From Candidatus Aquiluna sp. XM-24bin5 (GTDB taxonomy: Bacteria; Actinomycetota; Actinomycetia; Actinomycetales; Microbacteriaceae): a DNA stretch of 64,000 nt. Below the pieces are notes generated by a model that ran no database searches, had not been told where the DNA came from, and was given only the letters and a program-made list of their open reading frames with translations. The DNA lies in assembly GCA_003149555.1 (NCBI GenBank), contig QCWE01000001.1, forward strand, positions 336,546-400,545, in the 5' to 3' direction. Shown here one piece after another: positions 19,501-29,245 of this stretch (positions are counted from its first letter, which is position 1; every line of letters begins with the position of its first letter). The position numbers and the translations under genes were made by a program.

Positions 19501-21128
19501 AGTAGGTTCCTTACTGGCCCGATACTTGCCGTCATCGAGGTGACAACCTCCTCGCGAATTGCATCGAGAGGTGGGTTGGTCACCTGCGCAAACTGCTGGG
19601 TGAAGTAGTCGAACAGCAGCCTAGGGCGGTCACTAATCGCGGCAATTGGAGTGTCGCTGCCCATAGCGCCAATGGGCTCTTGGCCAGTTCTGGCCATTGG
19701 CGATATGAATTCCTTTAGGTCTTCTTGGGTGTATCCAAAAACGCGCTGTCTTCTAGCCACCGATGAGGACGAGTAGCGAATGTGTTCACGCTCTGGTAGA
19801 TCCTTGAGGTTGATTCTCTCGGCGTCAAGCCATTCGCCCCATGGCTCCAATGAGGCAACCTCAGCCTTGATCTCCTCATCCTCAATGATTTGGCCAGCTT
19901 CCGTGTCAATCAGGAACATCTTTCCTGGCTGGAGGCGACCCTTTCTCACGATGCGATCCGCTGGGATGTCAGAAACCCCAATCTCGCTCGCAAGGATTAC
20001 AAAGCCATCCTCGGTAACAACGAAGCGCCCAGGCCTCAAACCATTTCTGTCAAGAGTTGCTCCGACGAGACTTCCATCCGTGAACACCACTGCCGCTGGA
20101 CCGTCCCAGGGCTCCATGATCATTGAGTGATATTCAAAGAAGTCCCGCACCTTGGGATCTATGTCTAGCTGTTTCTCCCAAGCGCCCGGAATCATCATCA
20201 TCATCGCGTGAGGCAATGACCTCCCGCCGAGAACGAGAAGCTCTAGCACCTCATCGAATGTCGCACTGTCGGAGGCGCCATCGCTCACAATTGGCTTTAG
20301 CGATTCCATGTCACCGAGTAGTTCCGAGGACAGCTGGGACTCTCTTGCGGCCATCCAGTTCGCATTTCCCTTTACGGTGTTGATTTCACCATTGTGGGCA
20401 ATGAACCTAAATGGGTGCGCAAGTGGCCAGGACGGGAAAGTATTAGTTGAGAATCTGGAGTGAACAAGAGCTAGCAGGGATTCAAAGCGCTCGTCCGACA
20501 GGTCCTTGTAGAAAGGCTCCAGCTGCAAGGTCGTGACCATGCCCTTGTAGACCATCGTGCGCATCGAGAGCGAAGGGTGATAGATCCCAATCTCCCGCTC
20601 GCTTCGCTTTCTGAGCCTGAAAAGTGCGCGCTCAAGCTCTAAGCCAGCCAGACCCTTTCCTGTGAGGAATACCTGACGAATTTCGGGCATGGCTTCCCTT
20701 GCCAGGTCTCCTAGCACCGAAGGGTCGGTGGGCGGGGTTCTCGTGCCTAGAAGCTCCAGACCCTCTTCGCCAGCCAACTTGGCAAATGCTGCGAGGTCCT
20801 TCTTTGCCGAGCTGGTGTCGAGGAAAACAAGTCCAGCACCGTAGCTACCCTTTTCCGGAAGTTCAAAGTCGACCACTTCCCGCAGGAAACGATCAGGAAT
20901 CTGCGTGAGGATGCCAGCGCCGTCTCCGGTTCCGGCGTCAGAGCCAACAGCGCCTCGGTGCTCGAGGTTGCGCAGTGAGTTGAGAGCCATCTCAACGATG
21001 TCGTGACCAGCCTGACCCCGAAGCGTTGCCACCATTGCCAGCCCGCAGGCGTCCTTCTCAGCCGCTGGGTCATAAAGTCCCTGAGCAGCGGGAAACGTGC
21101 TGAATCGCTGAAATGGTGAAACGGGCAT
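16581..21128 (-). CDS. gltB: Glutamate synthase, large (alpha) subunit
   Basis: Makes two glutamates from glutamine and 2-oxoglutarate; ammonia travels inside the protein. 1515 residues, full length. The class II glutaminase has its nucleophile at C28 (KDACGLAMV) after a short propeptide. The central and FMN-binding synthase domains follow, with the 3Fe-4S ligands in [13 protein letters not shown] near residue 1125-1140 and GGQLPPHKV / [19 protein letters not shown] before them. The C-terminal beta-helix (GXXG repeats, [12 protein letters not shown]) is present. The ATG has GGAGAGG upstream. The 57-base gap to lgt gives room for a promoter, but I saw no clear TANNNT element there. Confidence 0.98.
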   Translation of the reverse strand: MPVSPFQRFSTFPAAQGLYDPAAEKDACGLAMVATLRGQAGHDIVEMALNSLRNLEHRGAVGSDAGTGDGAGILTQIPDRFLREVVDFELPEKGSYGAGLVFLDTSSAKKDLAAFAKLAGEEGLELLGTRTPPTDPSVLGDLAREAMPEIRQVFLTGKGLAGLELERALFRLRKRSEREIGIYHPSLSMRTMVYKGMVTTLQLEPFYKDLSDERFESLLALVHSRFSTNTFPSWPLAHPFRFIAHNGEINTVKGNANWMAARESQLSSELLGDMESLKPIVSDGASDSATFDEVLELLVLGGRSLPHAMMMMIPGAWEKQLDIDPKVRDFFEYHSMIMEPWDGPAAVVFTDGSLVGATLDRNGLRPGRFVVTEDGFVILASEIGVSDIPADRIVRKGRLQPGKMFLIDTEAGQIIEDEEIKAEVASLEPWGEWLDAERINLKDLPEREHIRYSSSSVARRQRVFGYTQEDLKEFISPMARTGQEPIGAMGSDTPIAAISDRPRLLFDYFTQQFAQVTNPPLDAIREEVVTSMTASIGPVRNLLDASPEHAKQMVLDYPILTNDELARIKHIDRGNNIGKAITVSCLYRVDEGEQALQERLDAMCDEVDRALEAGATFVILSDRDSNRELAPIPSLLSCSAIHHHLIRRGTRTMAGLIVECGDARDVHHMATLLGYGASAINPYLALETAEDMVVTGLITGITPERSSKNMIKALGKGVLKIMSKMGISTVASYAGAQCFEAVGLSQQLIDKHFTGTISKLGGVGLDVLHTEIEKRHRHAYPLEGATSVHMPLEVGGEMKWRREGPPHLFNPETIFKLQHSTKQKRYDIFKQYTSAVDDQAERLMTIRGLFKLRTDQRKSIPIEQVEPVSEIVKRFATGAMSMGAISPEAHEVLAIAMNRLGGKSNTGEGGESVERLLDRERRSAVKQVASGRFGVTSMYLTHADDIQIKMAQGAKPGEGGQLPPHKVYPWIADLRHSTPGVGLISPPPHHDIYSIEDLKQLIFDLKRANRRARIHVKLVSQFGVGTVAAGVAKAKADVVLISGHDGGTGASPLNSLKHAGTPWELGLAEAQQTLLLNGLRDRITVQVDGSMKTGRDVIIAALLGAEEFGFATAPLVVEGCILMRVCHLDTCPVGVATQNPELRERFRGQADHVVNFFEFLAQEVREYLAELGFATLEEAIGHAELLDANDAIKHWKADGLDLAPIFAAKEIKTDSALYRTTVQDHELENHFDYPLIEEARAALVEGRSCFIEREINNTNQAIGTMLGNELTYKWGEQGLEPGTLELSLTGSAGQSLGAFVPRGIKITVAGDCNDYVAKGLSGGTIVVKPPAGAAYVAGENVIAGNVIGYGATAGKIFLNGIVGERFLVRNSGAEAVVEGVGDHALEYMTGGRAVILGKTGINLGAGMSGGIAYVYKLSEARVNREALQLGEITLGTPDAEQVAELKSLLEEHLAETGSPNARRILADFENEAQNFVRVLPRDYARVMEIQRNAQELGYEPDGEEVWTQILEVSNG

Positions 21129-21185
21129 GCCTCTCCAATCGAATACCTATGTTGAGTAGGGACTTCGTCGGCCCAGGCGTAAAAG

Positions 21186-22088
21186 CTAGCTGTTCTTTTC
21201 CTCGGCAGAGTCTACTGCGAGAGGTTCGTTTGTGCCCTCAGGAGCAGGTTCTCTGCCGGGCATCCAGATGGATGGTTCTAGGCCAGGGTGGCGGCGCGAT
21301 TGAACCAAGAAAATCAAGATTCCTAGTGCTAGTCCGATCAACGCTGACCAGATGTTCACTCGGAGACCAAGAATAATCTCACTTGGGTCGATTCGGATAC
21401 TTTCAATCCAGATTCTTCCCGTTGAATAAACAATCAAATAAAGCGCGAAGACCTTCCCCCATTGGAGATTTAATCTTGCGGCAAGCAGCAACATTAGCGC
21501 TGCTCCCGTGAGATTCCAGATCATTTCATAGAGGAAAGTCGGATGAAAAAGCAGACCATCCGGCAGGCCATTTGGATAAGCGGGATTAGTTGACGAGATC
21601 TGCAGGCCCCACGGCAGTTCCGTGGGAAGACCAAAGAGTTCCTCGTTGAAGTAGTTTCCGAGCCGCCCGATGCCTTGGGCAATCAGGATTCCAGGTGCCA
21701 CTGCGTCGGCGACGGTCAGAAAACGAATGCCTAGCTGCCTAGCACCGATGTAGGCGCCTATCGCTCCGATGGAGATCGCACCATAAATCGCAAGACCGCC
21801 CTCCCAAATTCGCAAGGTGGCTAGTAGGTCTGCGCCCTCATAAAAATAATCGTCTGGATGGGTGACTACGTGGAAGAAACGTCCTCCCAAAATGCCGAAA
21901 GGTACCGCCCACAGAGCTATGTCCAGCATGCTTCCACGCTCTGCACCGCGCTTATGCAGCTTGCTATCAGCAAGGGCGGTGGCGATGACTATGCCTGTGA
22001 GAATAAACAGAGCGTAGAAGTGAACCCGAACTGGCCCGAGGTCGATGTAGCTAATTTCAGGAGAGGGAATACCCGTTAGAAAGTCCAC
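21186..22088 (-). CDS. lgt: Prolipoprotein diacylglyceryl transferase
   Basis: Membrane enzyme that attaches diacylglycerol to the lipobox cysteine of preprolipoproteins. 300 residues with about seven hydrophobic helices. Signature GIGRLGNYFNEE near residue 142 and HPTFLYE near 185 hold the known catalytic or substrate Arg/His set. The C-terminal 40 residues are charged and cytosolic. lgt after trpA is a widespread actinobacterial arrangement. The GTG at 22088 is four bases after the trpA stop and lacks an SD; TAGGCT six bases upstream points to a private leaderless promoter inside the trpA end. Confidence 0.95.
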   Translation of the reverse strand: MDFLTGIPSPEISYIDLGPVRVHFYALFILTGIVIATALADSKLHKRGAERGSMLDIALWAVPFGILGGRFFHVVTHPDDYFYEGADLLATLRIWEGGLAIYGAISIGAIGAYIGARQLGIRFLTVADAVAPGILIAQGIGRLGNYFNEELFGLPTELPWGLQISSTNPAYPNGLPDGLLFHPTFLYEMIWNLTGAALMLLLAARLNLQWGKVFALYLIVYSTGRIWIESIRIDPSEIILGLRVNIWSALIGLALGILIFLVQSRRHPGLEPSIWMPGREPAPEGTNEPLAVDSAEEKNS

Positions 22089-22092
22089 CTGT

Positions 22093-22869
22093 TTAGCCTA
22101 AACCACTTGCTAACTCTCGAGTTTTCTCAACCAGGGCCTCAAGTCCGCCAGCTTCGTAGGCTGCAATCAGAGCCGTACCGACTATTGCCCCATCGGCGTA
22201 GCTATTGACATCCCTGACCTGTTCCCCAGTAGAAACCCCCACCCCAACGCATGTTGGAGATTTGCCTACAGCTCTAACTCGCGTCGCCACCTCGCGAGCC
22301 AACTTATCAACCTCAGCCCTTTCTCCGGTGATACCCATGGTTGAAACCGAGTAGACAAACCCGCGAGAAGCCGCAGTATTGGCGGCGACGCGATCATCCG
22401 AGCTACTCGGGGCAACCAGAAACACGCGATCTAGGTCGTTTTGATCGGCAGATTCGAGCCATTCACCTGCTTCGTCTGGAATTAGATCAGGAGTTATCAT
22501 TCCCTGCGCTCCAGATTCCCTCAGCGCCTGGGAGAACCTCTGCACTCCGTAGCGAAGCACTGGGTTGTAGTAGCTCATTACGAGCATCGGGGTCTCCACA
22601 CGAGCTCGCACACCTCTGATGACCTCAAAGAGCTGATCAAGTTTGAAGCCATTTTCAAGTGCCTTCTCTGTGGCCTTTTGAATTACAAGTCCGTCCATGA
22701 CTGGATCCGAATAGGGAACCCCGACCTCCAGAATGTCGCACCCGTTCTCTGCGAGTGCAACGAAAGCGTCAATTGAGTCCTCGACTGTCGGATAGCCAGC
22801 TGGGAAGTAACCCACCAGGGTCCCCCTCCCGCTCGCCTTGTTTGTCTCTAGGACCGATTGAACGCTCAT
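22093..22869 (-). CDS. trpA: Tryptophan synthase alpha subunit
   Basis: Cleaves indole-3-glycerol phosphate to indole and G3P; indole tunnels to TrpB. 258 residues, TIM barrel. The catalytic Glu sits in [11 protein letters not shown] and the Asp in PVMDG; phosphate loop [10 protein letters not shown] near residue 208. It starts with an ATGA overlap on trpB, so the two subunits are translationally coupled. Confidence 0.97.
   Translation of the reverse strand: MSVQSVLETNKASGRGTLVGYFPAGYPTVEDSIDAFVALAENGCDILEVGVPYSDPVMDGLVIQKATEKALENGFKLDQLFEVIRGVRARVETPMLVMSYYNPVLRYGVQRFSQALRESGAQGMITPDLIPDEAGEWLESADQNDLDRVFLVAPSSSDDRVAANTAASRGFVYSVSTMGITGERAEVDKLAREVATRVRAVGKSPTCVGVGVSTGEQVRDVNSYADGAIVGTALIAAYEAGGLEALVEKTRELASGLG
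22095..22100 (-). promoter_or_regulatory. Predicted -10 element of leaderless lgt
   Basis: TAGGCT on the minus strand at the very end of trpA (its last T is the first base of the trpA TAA). Six bases (AAACAG) separate it from the lgt GTG. Confidence 0.5.
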
Positions 22870-24068
22870 GCGCCTAAGAGCCCGAAGTAACGACCTGCAG
22901 TTTCCATGTCCTTGTCGCCTCTCCCCGAGAGGTTCACAAGCACTGACGCTCCCTTTGGTAATACCTTGGCAAGGTGGGGTATGCCTGCAAGAGCGTGGGC
23001 AGTCTCAATGGCAGGAATGATGCCCTCTGTCTGGGAGAGAAGTCGCATGGCATCCATTGCTTCCTTATCGGTTACGCCGTGGTACTGGGCGCGACCGAGG
23101 TCCTTCAACCAAGAGTGCTCGGGCCCAACGCCGGGGTAGTCGAGCCCCGCCGATATTGAATGCGACTCTGAGGTCTGGCCGTCCTCATCCTGAAGCATGT
23201 AACTCTTCGCACCGTGCAGAACTCCGGGCACACCCCGACTGAGAGTTGCAGCGTGCATTGGGGTGTCAATGCCGTCACCCGCTGCCTCAAAGCCCCACAG
23301 CTGAACCTCGGGATCGTCCAGGAATGCGTGGAAAATACCGATTGCGTTTGAGCCCCCACCAACACACGCTGCAACTGCGGCAGGCAGCTCCCCCGTGAGC
23401 TCAAGCAGCTGTTCCTTGCTCTCTTTGCCAATGATGCTGTGAAAGTCTCGGACCATAGTTGGGAAAGGATGCGGTCCAGCAACGGTTCCAAGCAGATAGT
23501 GGGTTGTTGCAACATTGGCCACCCAATCGCGTAATGCTTCGTTGATGGCGTCTTTGAGAGTCCTTGACCCTGTCTTGACTGCGACCACCTCTGCGCCAAG
23601 TAATTTCATGCGCGCGACATTGAGGGCCTGGCGCTCAGTGTCGACCTCGCCCATGTAAACCACGCAGTCCAGTCCAAAGTATGCTGCCGCAGTTGCTGAA
23701 GCCACTCCGTGCTGGCCCGCGCCGGTTTCAGCGATTATCCGCTTCTTACCCATTCGCTTGGCAAGCAGTGCCTGCCCCATAACATTGTTGATCTTGTGAC
23801 TACCGGTGTGGTTTAGATCCTCTCGCTTGAGAAAGACTCGCAATCCCCCAGTAGCCGCCGCAAAGCGCGTAGCCTCCGTGATAATCGATGGCCTGCCGGT
23901 GTAATTCCTGTGCAAATCGGCCAGCTCGTTCTGAAATGCCTCATCTTTTTTCGCAACTTCATAGACCTCGGCCAGTTGGTCAAGAGCGGCAATCAGGGGT
24001 TCAGGCACAAAACGGCCTCCGTACTCGCCAAAGTACGGGCCAACCTGCTCACCTAGCTTTTGGGACAT
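22866..24068 (-). CDS. trpB: Tryptophan synthase beta subunit
   Basis: PLP enzyme joining indole and serine. 400 residues. PLP lysine K92 in HTGSHKINN, catalytic glutamate in AETGAGQHG, phosphate loop GGGSNAIG. N-terminal [14 protein letters not shown] is typical of TrpB1, the TrpA-dependent form. The ATG at 24068 has no SD; instead TAGGAT, starting with the trpC TAG stop, is six bases upstream, suggesting an internal leaderless promoter in the trp operon. Confidence 0.97.
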   Translation of the reverse strand: MSQKLGEQVGPYFGEYGGRFVPEPLIAALDQLAEVYEVAKKDEAFQNELADLHRNYTGRPSIITEATRFAAATGGLRVFLKREDLNHTGSHKINNVMGQALLAKRMGKKRIIAETGAGQHGVASATAAAYFGLDCVVYMGEVDTERQALNVARMKLLGAEVVAVKTGSRTLKDAINEALRDWVANVATTHYLLGTVAGPHPFPTMVRDFHSIIGKESKEQLLELTGELPAAVAACVGGGSNAIGIFHAFLDDPEVQLWGFEAAGDGIDTPMHAATLSRGVPGVLHGAKSYMLQDEDGQTSESHSISAGLDYPGVGPEHSWLKDLGRAQYHGVTDKEAMDAMRLLSQTEGIIPAIETAHALAGIPHLAKVLPKGASVLVNLSGRGDKDMETAGRYFGLLGA

Positions 24069-24074
24069 GGGTAA

Positions 24075-24080
24075 ATCCTA
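24075..24080 (-). promoter_or_regulatory. Predicted -10 element of leaderless trpB
   Basis: TAGGAT on the minus strand, a good actinobacterial -10, formed by the trpC stop TAG plus three bases. Spacer TTACCC (6) to the trpB ATG. Confidence 0.6.
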
Positions 24081-24851
24081 AGAGACTGAAATGAATTGAG
24101 GAATCAAAGACTTCCAGTCACCGGTTACTAGGGCCTCTCCAACAAGCACGCAATCAGCACCAGCATTCCGGTAGCGCTCAACATCGCCAACGTTCTTGAC
24201 AGATGACTCGGCAATTTTGATGCACTCCTGGGGCAGCTCTGCCGCCAAGGACTCGAAAAGTCCAATGTCGGTCCTAAATGTCTCCAGGTCTCGCGTATTG
24301 ATTCCAATGAGTCGCGCGCCAGATTCGGCCGCAATCTGAATCTCCCTGTCGCTATGCGTTTCAACCAGAGGCTCCAGGCCAATTGACCTCGCAAATGCAA
24401 ACAGGTCTCTGTATTCAGATTCTGATAGGTGCGCAAGTATCAAAAGGACCATTGACGCACCTGCGGCCCGAGCCTCAAGAATCTGATACTCGTTTGAGAT
24501 GAAATCCTTTCGAAGTGTGGGAATCGACACAGCACTACTGACCTTTTTCAGGTCCTCAAGGCTTCCGCTGAACCCCGTTTCCTCAGTGAGCACCGAAATT
24601 GCGTGGGCTCCAGCTCTCTCATATCCCAAACCAAGCGCCTGGGAGTCTGATATTTCAGCGAGAAAACCTTTGGAGGGGCTTGAGCGTTTAATCTCCGCGA
24701 TTAGTTTCATCGTGGAGCTGGGCGCAAGAGCCTTTAGGGCGTCAACTGCTGGATCTAGGGCTTCACATAGCTTCTCTAGATCTGACCGAGAAACTGCCTT
24801 CTCGCGAGTGTTTGACGCTTCAAGGCTCGCTTCAAAAAGTACCTGGAGCAC
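24078..24851 (-). CDS. trpC: Indole-3-glycerol phosphate synthase
   Basis: Ring closure of CdRP to indole-3-glycerol phosphate. 257 residues, single-function TIM barrel (no TrpF fusion). Catalytic Lys/Glu motifs AEIKRSSPSKG near residue 52, LRKDF near 113 and GINTRDL near 182; final phosphate site AESSVKN and LVGEAL. Start GTG at 24851 shares one base with the stop of the upstream 73-residue gene. No SD is seen, so re-initiation is likely. Confidence 0.95.
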   Translation of the reverse strand: MLQVLFEASLEASNTREKAVSRSDLEKLCEALDPAVDALKALAPSSTMKLIAEIKRSSPSKGFLAEISDSQALGLGYERAGAHAISVLTEETGFSGSLEDLKKVSSAVSIPTLRKDFISNEYQILEARAAGASMVLLILAHLSESEYRDLFAFARSIGLEPLVETHSDREIQIAAESGARLIGINTRDLETFRTDIGLFESLAAELPQECIKIAESSVKNVGDVERYRNAGADCVLVGEALVTGDWKSLIPQFISVS

Positions 24852-25072
24852 TAGTGAGATGAGGTCTTGGAGCCACCGACTCCGTAGCCAGCTTGCTTCA
24901 GAAAGTATCCAACCGCAGGGCTAATGACAGCCAGTCCAGCCGAGAGCCAAACCATCAATGCATTGTCAAGCCAGAAAAAGAGAGTTCCTACTGCAAAAGC
25001 AAGTGTTACAAGACCTACTGTTACCCAAGCTGCCAGTGAGTTGCCGTGGCCCGGCTCTTCGTTATGGGACAT
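24851..25072 (-). CDS. Small trp-operon membrane protein (DUF6704 / HGxxxAAW type)
   Basis: 73 residues. It opens with a polar N-terminus holding HGNSLAAW, the mark of the HGxxPAAW family found between trpE and trpC in many actinobacteria. Two hydrophobic helices (about 15-33 and 38-56) are followed by a short polar tail ending in H. Function is unknown; place in the operon suggests a link to tryptophan synthesis, or only conserved order. GAGAGGAA six bases before the ATG is a clear SD. TATCAT at 25095-25100 may be its own -10. Confidence 0.82.
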   Translation of the reverse strand: MSHNEEPGHGNSLAAWVTVGLVTLAFAVGTLFFWLDNALMVWLSAGLAVISPAVGYFLKQAGYGVGGSKTSSH

Positions 25073-25094
25073 CTTTTCCTCTCGAATTAGTCAA

Positions 25095-25100
25095 ATGATA
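25095..25100 (-). promoter_or_regulatory. Possible -10 element inside the trp operon
   Basis: TATCAT on the minus strand between two small membrane protein genes. A start near 25088 would give a short leader with the GAGAGG SD. No -35 is clear. Confidence 0.35.
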
Positions 25101-25104
25101 CCAA

Positions 25105-25581
25105 CTACTCCGACTGCTCGTCCCAAAGGTCCCTGTTGTCGGTCTCACTTCCCTCAGTAGCCCCTGTAATCGGCTTTTCTTTCTGAAACAGAAGTGCTAT
25201 TGAGAATACTGCAAGCGCCAGGCCGACCACGCCGAAGACTGTTGCAGTTGGTGAGAGAGCGGCGGTAATCTCGCCCCCTCCTGCGATTCCTGAGATTCTT
25301 TCCCTGGCTTCGATGACAGCGGGCGAAGCTTCCAAGTCCCCGACAAGAGCCAGTAGAGAGGAGCTCAGTAGAGCTAGAGATGAAACAACGAAGAGGAGTT
25401 TCGGGAGCTTGCGATAAAGGGCGATGAGTAGGGACAGAGCTGATACGGCAGGTAGCAGGGCCATTGTCTGATTCAGATCCGCGCCAATAAGAGACTCGCC
25501 TGCAACGCTCACCCAGGGCAATAGCAACAGCGACCACCAGCCGCCGATGAGCAAAATCAGCGTTGTTACGGCTCTAGTCAT
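25105..25581 (-). CDS. Trp biosynthesis-associated membrane protein
   Basis: 158 residues of the actinobacterial Trp_oprn_chp family (TIGR02234; Rv1610 in M. tuberculosis). It starts MTRAVTTLILLIGGWWSLL, has about four hydrophobic helices (near 6-22, 43-58, 62-85, 115-137) and an acidic C-terminus. Biochemical role is not known; it sits between trpE and trpC in most actinobacteria. I chose ATG 25581, which overlaps the trpE stop by 8 bases; the longer open frame to 25710 lies wholly inside trpE and has no family match. Confidence 0.85.
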   Translation of the reverse strand: MTRAVTTLILLIGGWWSLLLLPWVSVAGESLIGADLNQTMALLPAVSALSLLIALYRKLPKLLFVVSSLALLSSSLLALVGDLEASPAVIEARERISGIAGGGEITAALSPTATVFGVVGLALAVFSIALLFQKEKPITGATEGSETDNRDLWDEQSE

Positions 25582-27058
25582 TTTGCATCGCGTTAGCGGC
25601 AGCCACGGACCTGAGCACAACGGCGGCCTTTGCCTCAGTCTCGGCATGTTCACTTGTTGGAACAGAGTCGAGTACGATTCCAGCTCCAGCCTGGATATGG
25701 GCAATCCCATCGCGGATCAACGCCGTGCGAATTGCAATTGCAAGATCAGAATTCCCCTCGAAATCAAAGTAGCCCACGACACCGCCAAACAGCCCTCTGT
25801 AGTCGGACTCAAGGTCGTGAATGATCTCCAGGGCCCGAGGCTTTGGTGCACCTGAAAGGGTTCCGGCTGGGAAAGTAGCGAGCATTGCGTCAACCGCTGA
25901 AACGCCCTCTCGCAGTGTTCCTTCAACTGTTGAGACCAGGTGCATGATGTGGCTGAAGCGGTGAATCTCCATAAACTCCGTGACCTCAAGGCTCGCGGGT
26001 TCGCACACCTTGAGTAGGTCATTTCTGGCAAGGTCAACGAGCATTAGGTGCTCACTTTTTTCCTTGGCGTCCTCACTGAGTTCCTTTGCGAGCGAAAGAT
26101 CCTCTGCCGCGGATGCCCCACGCGGCCTTGATCCGGCTATTGGATGTGTAATTGCCTTTCCGCCACTCACTTTAACCAGCGCCTCGGGCGATGAGCCAAC
26201 GATGGCGAAATCCCCGCGGTCGTCACTCCAGCGAGTTAGGTACATGTAGGGCGAGGGGTTTGTGGCACGAAGCGCTCGATACACGTCCAGCGCATCGGCC
26301 TGCAATTCTGCTTCAAACCGCTGTGAGATCACGACCTGGAAGACATCCCCCAGTCGAACGTGATCTCTAGCGGTCTCGACCTTCGCAAGGAAGTCACTCT
26401 GCTCCGTGTTGGATGAGTACTCCGGATCTGGCCATCTTGGACTCACTAGCTTTGGAGCCAATGGTTCTTCGATGGCCTTTTGCATGTGGTCAATCGACTC
26501 AACAGCAGACCGGTACTGCTCCTCTAGTGTCGATTGCCCATCGACGAAAATAACGCTAACGAGCAAGATCTCTGCTCTGGAATGATCAAGCACCACTAGG
26601 TCAGAAAACTGATTGAAACCAAATAGTGGAAGTTCATAAGCCGCCGGCTTTGCTGCCGGAAGCTCTTCAATTAGATTTACGAGTCCCCAGCTTGCAAAAC
26701 CCACTAGTCCAGAACTGAGTGGAAAATCAACCGGAGCTGAGTGCCAACTGCTTTGTAGCTGCTTCAGTGCCTCAATTGGATTCTCCGAGAGCTCTGCCTC
26801 TGGCGTAGCTGGTGCGTCGGAGATCCAGTTGGCCCTGTCCAGCTGAGCTGTGAGGGTGCCTCGGCTTCTTACTCCAATGAAGGAGTACCGGCCCCACACT
26901 CCCTGCTCCGCGGACTCTAGAAGAAAAGTGTCCTTTCGCTCCCCACACAGCTTTTGGTACAAGCCAATTGGGGTCTCGATGCCGTTGAAGAGCCTTTTAA
27001 CCACAGGTATTACGTTGTACTGAGTGGCTAGCTGCTCTACCTCGATGAGTTGAATCAA
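25574..27058 (-). CDS. trpE: Anthranilate synthase component I
   Basis: Converts chorismate to anthranilate using ammonia from TrpG. 494 residues from the chosen start. The N-terminal part has LLESAEQGVWGRYSF, the LLES site for tryptophan feedback inhibition. The chorismate-binding fold shows IAGSRPRG, LSEDAKEKSEHLMLVDLARNDL and PAGTLSGAPKPRALEII. I chose TTG 27058: it overlaps the hisI stop as TTGA, follows AGGAGG, and gives the normal TrpE N-terminus (EVEQLATQYNVIPV). An in-frame ATG at 27076 adds six residues. No trpG or trpD is nearby and there is no room for a trp attenuator. Confidence 0.93.
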   Translation of the reverse strand: MIQLIEVEQLATQYNVIPVVKRLFNGIETPIGLYQKLCGERKDTFLLESAEQGVWGRYSFIGVRSRGTLTAQLDRANWISDAPATPEAELSENPIEALKQLQSSWHSAPVDFPLSSGLVGFASWGLVNLIEELPAAKPAAYELPLFGFNQFSDLVVLDHSRAEILLVSVIFVDGQSTLEEQYRSAVESIDHMQKAIEEPLAPKLVSPRWPDPEYSSNTEQSDFLAKVETARDHVRLGDVFQVVISQRFEAELQADALDVYRALRATNPSPYMYLTRWSDDRGDFAIVGSSPEALVKVSGGKAITHPIAGSRPRGASAAEDLSLAKELSEDAKEKSEHLMLVDLARNDLLKVCEPASLEVTEFMEIHRFSHIMHLVSTVEGTLREGVSAVDAMLATFPAGTLSGAPKPRALEIIHDLESDYRGLFGGVVGYFDFEGNSDLAIAIRTALIRDGIAHIQAGAGIVLDSVPTSEHAETEAKAAVVLRSVAAANAMQND

Positions 27059-27372
27059 TTCTCCTCCTCGAAACATGAGCGCGTGCCCCTGTGGCAGGTA
27101 GGTCCCTCGGGTTGAACAGACACAAGCAGAGCATCGCTGTCGCAGTCCGCCTTGATGTCGACAACATACAGGTAATTGCCGCTTGTCTCCCCCTTCAGCC
27201 AGCGTTGATTGCGCGACCTCGAGAAGAACACCATCCGGCCGTTTGCGAGAGTTTCGTTCAGAGTTTCTTCATTCGCGTAACCAAGCATAAGAACATCCTT
27301 GGTGCGCTCATCCTGGATGATTACCGGGATGAGACCTTGGGGGTCGTAGATCAGTGAGGCAGGGTCGATCAC
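27055..27372 (-). CDS. hisI: Phosphoribosyl-AMP cyclohydrolase
   Basis: Third step of histidine synthesis, opening the PR-AMP purine ring; zinc enzyme. 105 residues, single-domain (no HisE fusion). [11 protein letters not shown] near residue 26, [18 protein letters not shown] near 49 and the metal site [20 protein letters not shown] are all present. GTG start at 27372, GTGA overlap on hisF, with a strong GGAGGTGAGG upstream. Its last codons supply the SD for trpE. Confidence 0.95.
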   Translation of the reverse strand: MIDPASLIYDPQGLIPVIIQDERTKDVLMLGYANEETLNETLANGRMVFFSRSRNQRWLKGETSGNYLYVVDIKADCDSDALLVSVQPEGPTCHRGTRSCFEEEN

Positions 27373-28127
27373 AACCTCACCTCCACGTCCGCATCCGAAA
27401 GGGCTTTCTTTACCTCTGCAATACTAAGTTCGCTCTGGTGGAAGACGCTTGCGGCCAGCACGGCGTCGGCTCCCGCCTTCGCCGCCTCAACAAAGTGCTC
27501 TGCGGTTCCTGCGCCTCCAGAGGCGATGATGGGGAGTTTGGAGAACGCTCGGATCTGACTGAGGGGCTCAATGTCAAACCCGGTTTTGGTGCCGTCGGCA
27601 TCGATCGAATTTACTAACAGCTCTCCTGCGCCAAGGTCTTCAACGATTTTGATCCATTTCATAGCGTCAAGTTCGGTCAGCCTCTTACCCCCATGGCTAG
27701 TAACACCAAACCCACTTGGTGTCTGAGCTCGCTTTAGATCAAGAGAAATAACAAGCACCTGGGAGCCATGCTCTGCGACAATCTCCCCAAGTAGTGCGGG
27801 ATTTGAAATGCCTGCGCTACCCACCGATATCTTGTCCGCCCCAGCAGCGAGCAGGGCTGTGACATCATCAAGAGATGAGATGCCCCCTCCGACGGTTAGT
27901 GGGATGAACACCTGTTCCGCGCACTTTGTGACAACATCCAACATCGTTTTTCGGTTCTCGCTTGAGGCGTGCACGTCGAGGAAAGTAACTTCGTCCGCTC
28001 CCTGCGCAAAGTAGCGTGAGGCAAGCTCCACAGGATCACCGATATCTCTGAGATCCTCGAAATTTACCCCCTTGACTACCCTTCCATCAGCAACGTCTAG
28101 GCACGGTATGACTCGAATCGAGGGCAC
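27369..28127 (-). CDS. hisF: Imidazole glycerol phosphate synthase, cyclase subunit
   Basis: Joins PRFAR with ammonia from HisH to give IGP and AICAR. 252 residues, TIM barrel with repeated half-barrels. Catalytic aspartates in [13 protein letters not shown] (near D11) and SLDLKR (near 130); phosphate loops near the C-terminus. GTG start shares one base with the hisG TAG. hisH and hisA are not in this window. Confidence 0.96.
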   Translation of the reverse strand: MPSIRVIPCLDVADGRVVKGVNFEDLRDIGDPVELASRYFAQGADEVTFLDVHASSENRKTMLDVVTKCAEQVFIPLTVGGGISSLDDVTALLAAGADKISVGSAGISNPALLGEIVAEHGSQVLVISLDLKRAQTPSGFGVTSHGGKRLTELDAMKWIKIVEDLGAGELLVNSIDADGTKTGFDIEPLSQIRAFSKLPIIASGGAGTAEHFVEAAKAGADAVLAASVFHQSELSIAEVKKALSDADVEVRL

Positions 28128-28969
28128 TAGATTCTCGCAGCGTGAATTGCACTAACGAGAATCGCCCGCGCACCGAGATCGTGAAGCTCGTCCATTATCT
28201 GGTTAGTTTCCGCAGCTCTAACTAGCGCTCGTATGGCGACCCAATTTTCATCTGCAAGTGGCGAGATAGTTGGGGATTCAAACCCAGGAGTAATACTCGA
28301 AGCCTTGTCCACTAGCTCTTTGGGGCAGTCATAGTCAATGATTACGTACTCGCGTGCGACGATTACTCCCTGCAAGCGTCGTAGCAACTTCGCGGCAGAG
28401 TCGGCCTTACCCGGCGCAGCAATAAGGCGTGCTGTCGAGGCAAGAATTTCAGGGCCAAACACGCTTAGCCCAGCCTTTCGAAGCGTATTACCAGTTGAAA
28501 CGACGTCTGCTACCGCATCGGCGACACCCAGCCTTACGGCCGACTCGACTGCGCCATCCAGCCCAACAACCTCGCAAGCGATGCCATTTGCTTTCAGGTA
28601 ATCACCAATTAGCGTTGGATAGGCGGTAGCAAGGCGCTTACCAGCCAAATCTGATGGGGAACTAAAACCTGCACCCGGTTCAGCGGCGAATCTAAAGGTA
28701 GATCCGCCAAATCCAAGATCGGCTACCTCTTCGGCGGAAGACCCTGAGTCAAGGAGCAGATCGAGCCCGGTTATACCTACATCCAGTGATCCCCTGCCGA
28801 CGTAAGTGGCAATGTCCCTCGGTCTGAGGTAGAAAAACTCGACGTTATTGGCCTCGTCTACCAGGTGCAGTACTGCGGCATCTCTTCTGGTTGCGTAGCC
28901 CGCCTCCTTGAGCATGGAGATGGCACTGTCAGACAGTATTCCCTTATTGGGGATTGCAACTCGAAGCAT
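28127..28969 (-). CDS. hisG: ATP phosphoribosyltransferase (long form)
   Basis: First and feedback-controlled step of histidine synthesis. 280 residues, the long HisG with a C-terminal ACT-like histidine-binding domain (about 210-280), so no HisZ is needed. [11 protein letters not shown] at the start, GITGLDLL and the PRPP loop [19 protein letters not shown] near 150 are seen. ATG shares one base with the hisE TGA; AAAGG lies upstream. Confidence 0.96.
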   Translation of the reverse strand: MLRVAIPNKGILSDSAISMLKEAGYATRRDAAVLHLVDEANNVEFFYLRPRDIATYVGRGSLDVGITGLDLLLDSGSSAEEVADLGFGGSTFRFAAEPGAGFSSPSDLAGKRLATAYPTLIGDYLKANGIACEVVGLDGAVESAVRLGVADAVADVVSTGNTLRKAGLSVFGPEILASTARLIAAPGKADSAAKLLRRLQGVIVAREYVIIDYDCPKELVDKASSITPGFESPTISPLADENWVAIRALVRAAETNQIMDELHDLGARAILVSAIHAARI

Positions 28970-29232
28970 CAGAGCACCTTTTCCACTTCAGTGATAGAGA
29001 CTCCCTTGGCAACCAATAGCAACTGCAGGTGATAAATCAGCTGTGATGCCTCAAGCGCAAGGTCCTCATTCGACTCATATTCCGCGGCCATCCAAACCTC
29101 TGCTGCCTCCTCAACGATCTTCTTTCCAATTGCGTGGACGCCAGCATCCAAGAGGGCTGCTGAATTGCTGCCAGCAGGGCGGTCAATGGCGATTTGACTC
29201 AGCTCCGAAAAGAGCTCGTTGAAGGATTTCAT
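28969..29232 (-). CDS. hisE: Phosphoribosyl-ATP pyrophosphatase
   Basis: Second step of histidine synthesis, PR-ATP to PR-AMP; MazG-like all-alpha fold. 87 residues. [16 protein letters not shown] carries the metal-binding glutamates (EExxE pattern) and [13 protein letters not shown] matches the family end. I chose ATG 29232 ([11 protein letters not shown]) with AGAGGG near it. The open frame extends 53 codons further up but that part lies inside rpe on another frame. TAATCT, using the rpe stop, lies seven bases upstream of the ATG. Confidence 0.95.
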   Translation of the reverse strand: MKSFNELFSELSQIAIDRPAGSNSAALLDAGVHAIGKKIVEEAAEVWMAAEYESNEDLALEASQLIYHLQLLLVAKGVSITEVEKVL

Positions 29233-29239
29233 GCCCTCT

Positions 29240-29245
29240 AGATTA
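29240..29245 (-). promoter_or_regulatory. Possible -10 element of hisE
   Basis: TAATCT on the minus strand; its TAA is the rpe stop codon. The spacer to the hisE ATG is seven bases, one more than the main leaderless group, and AGAGGG in the spacer could also be an SD. Confidence 0.35.
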
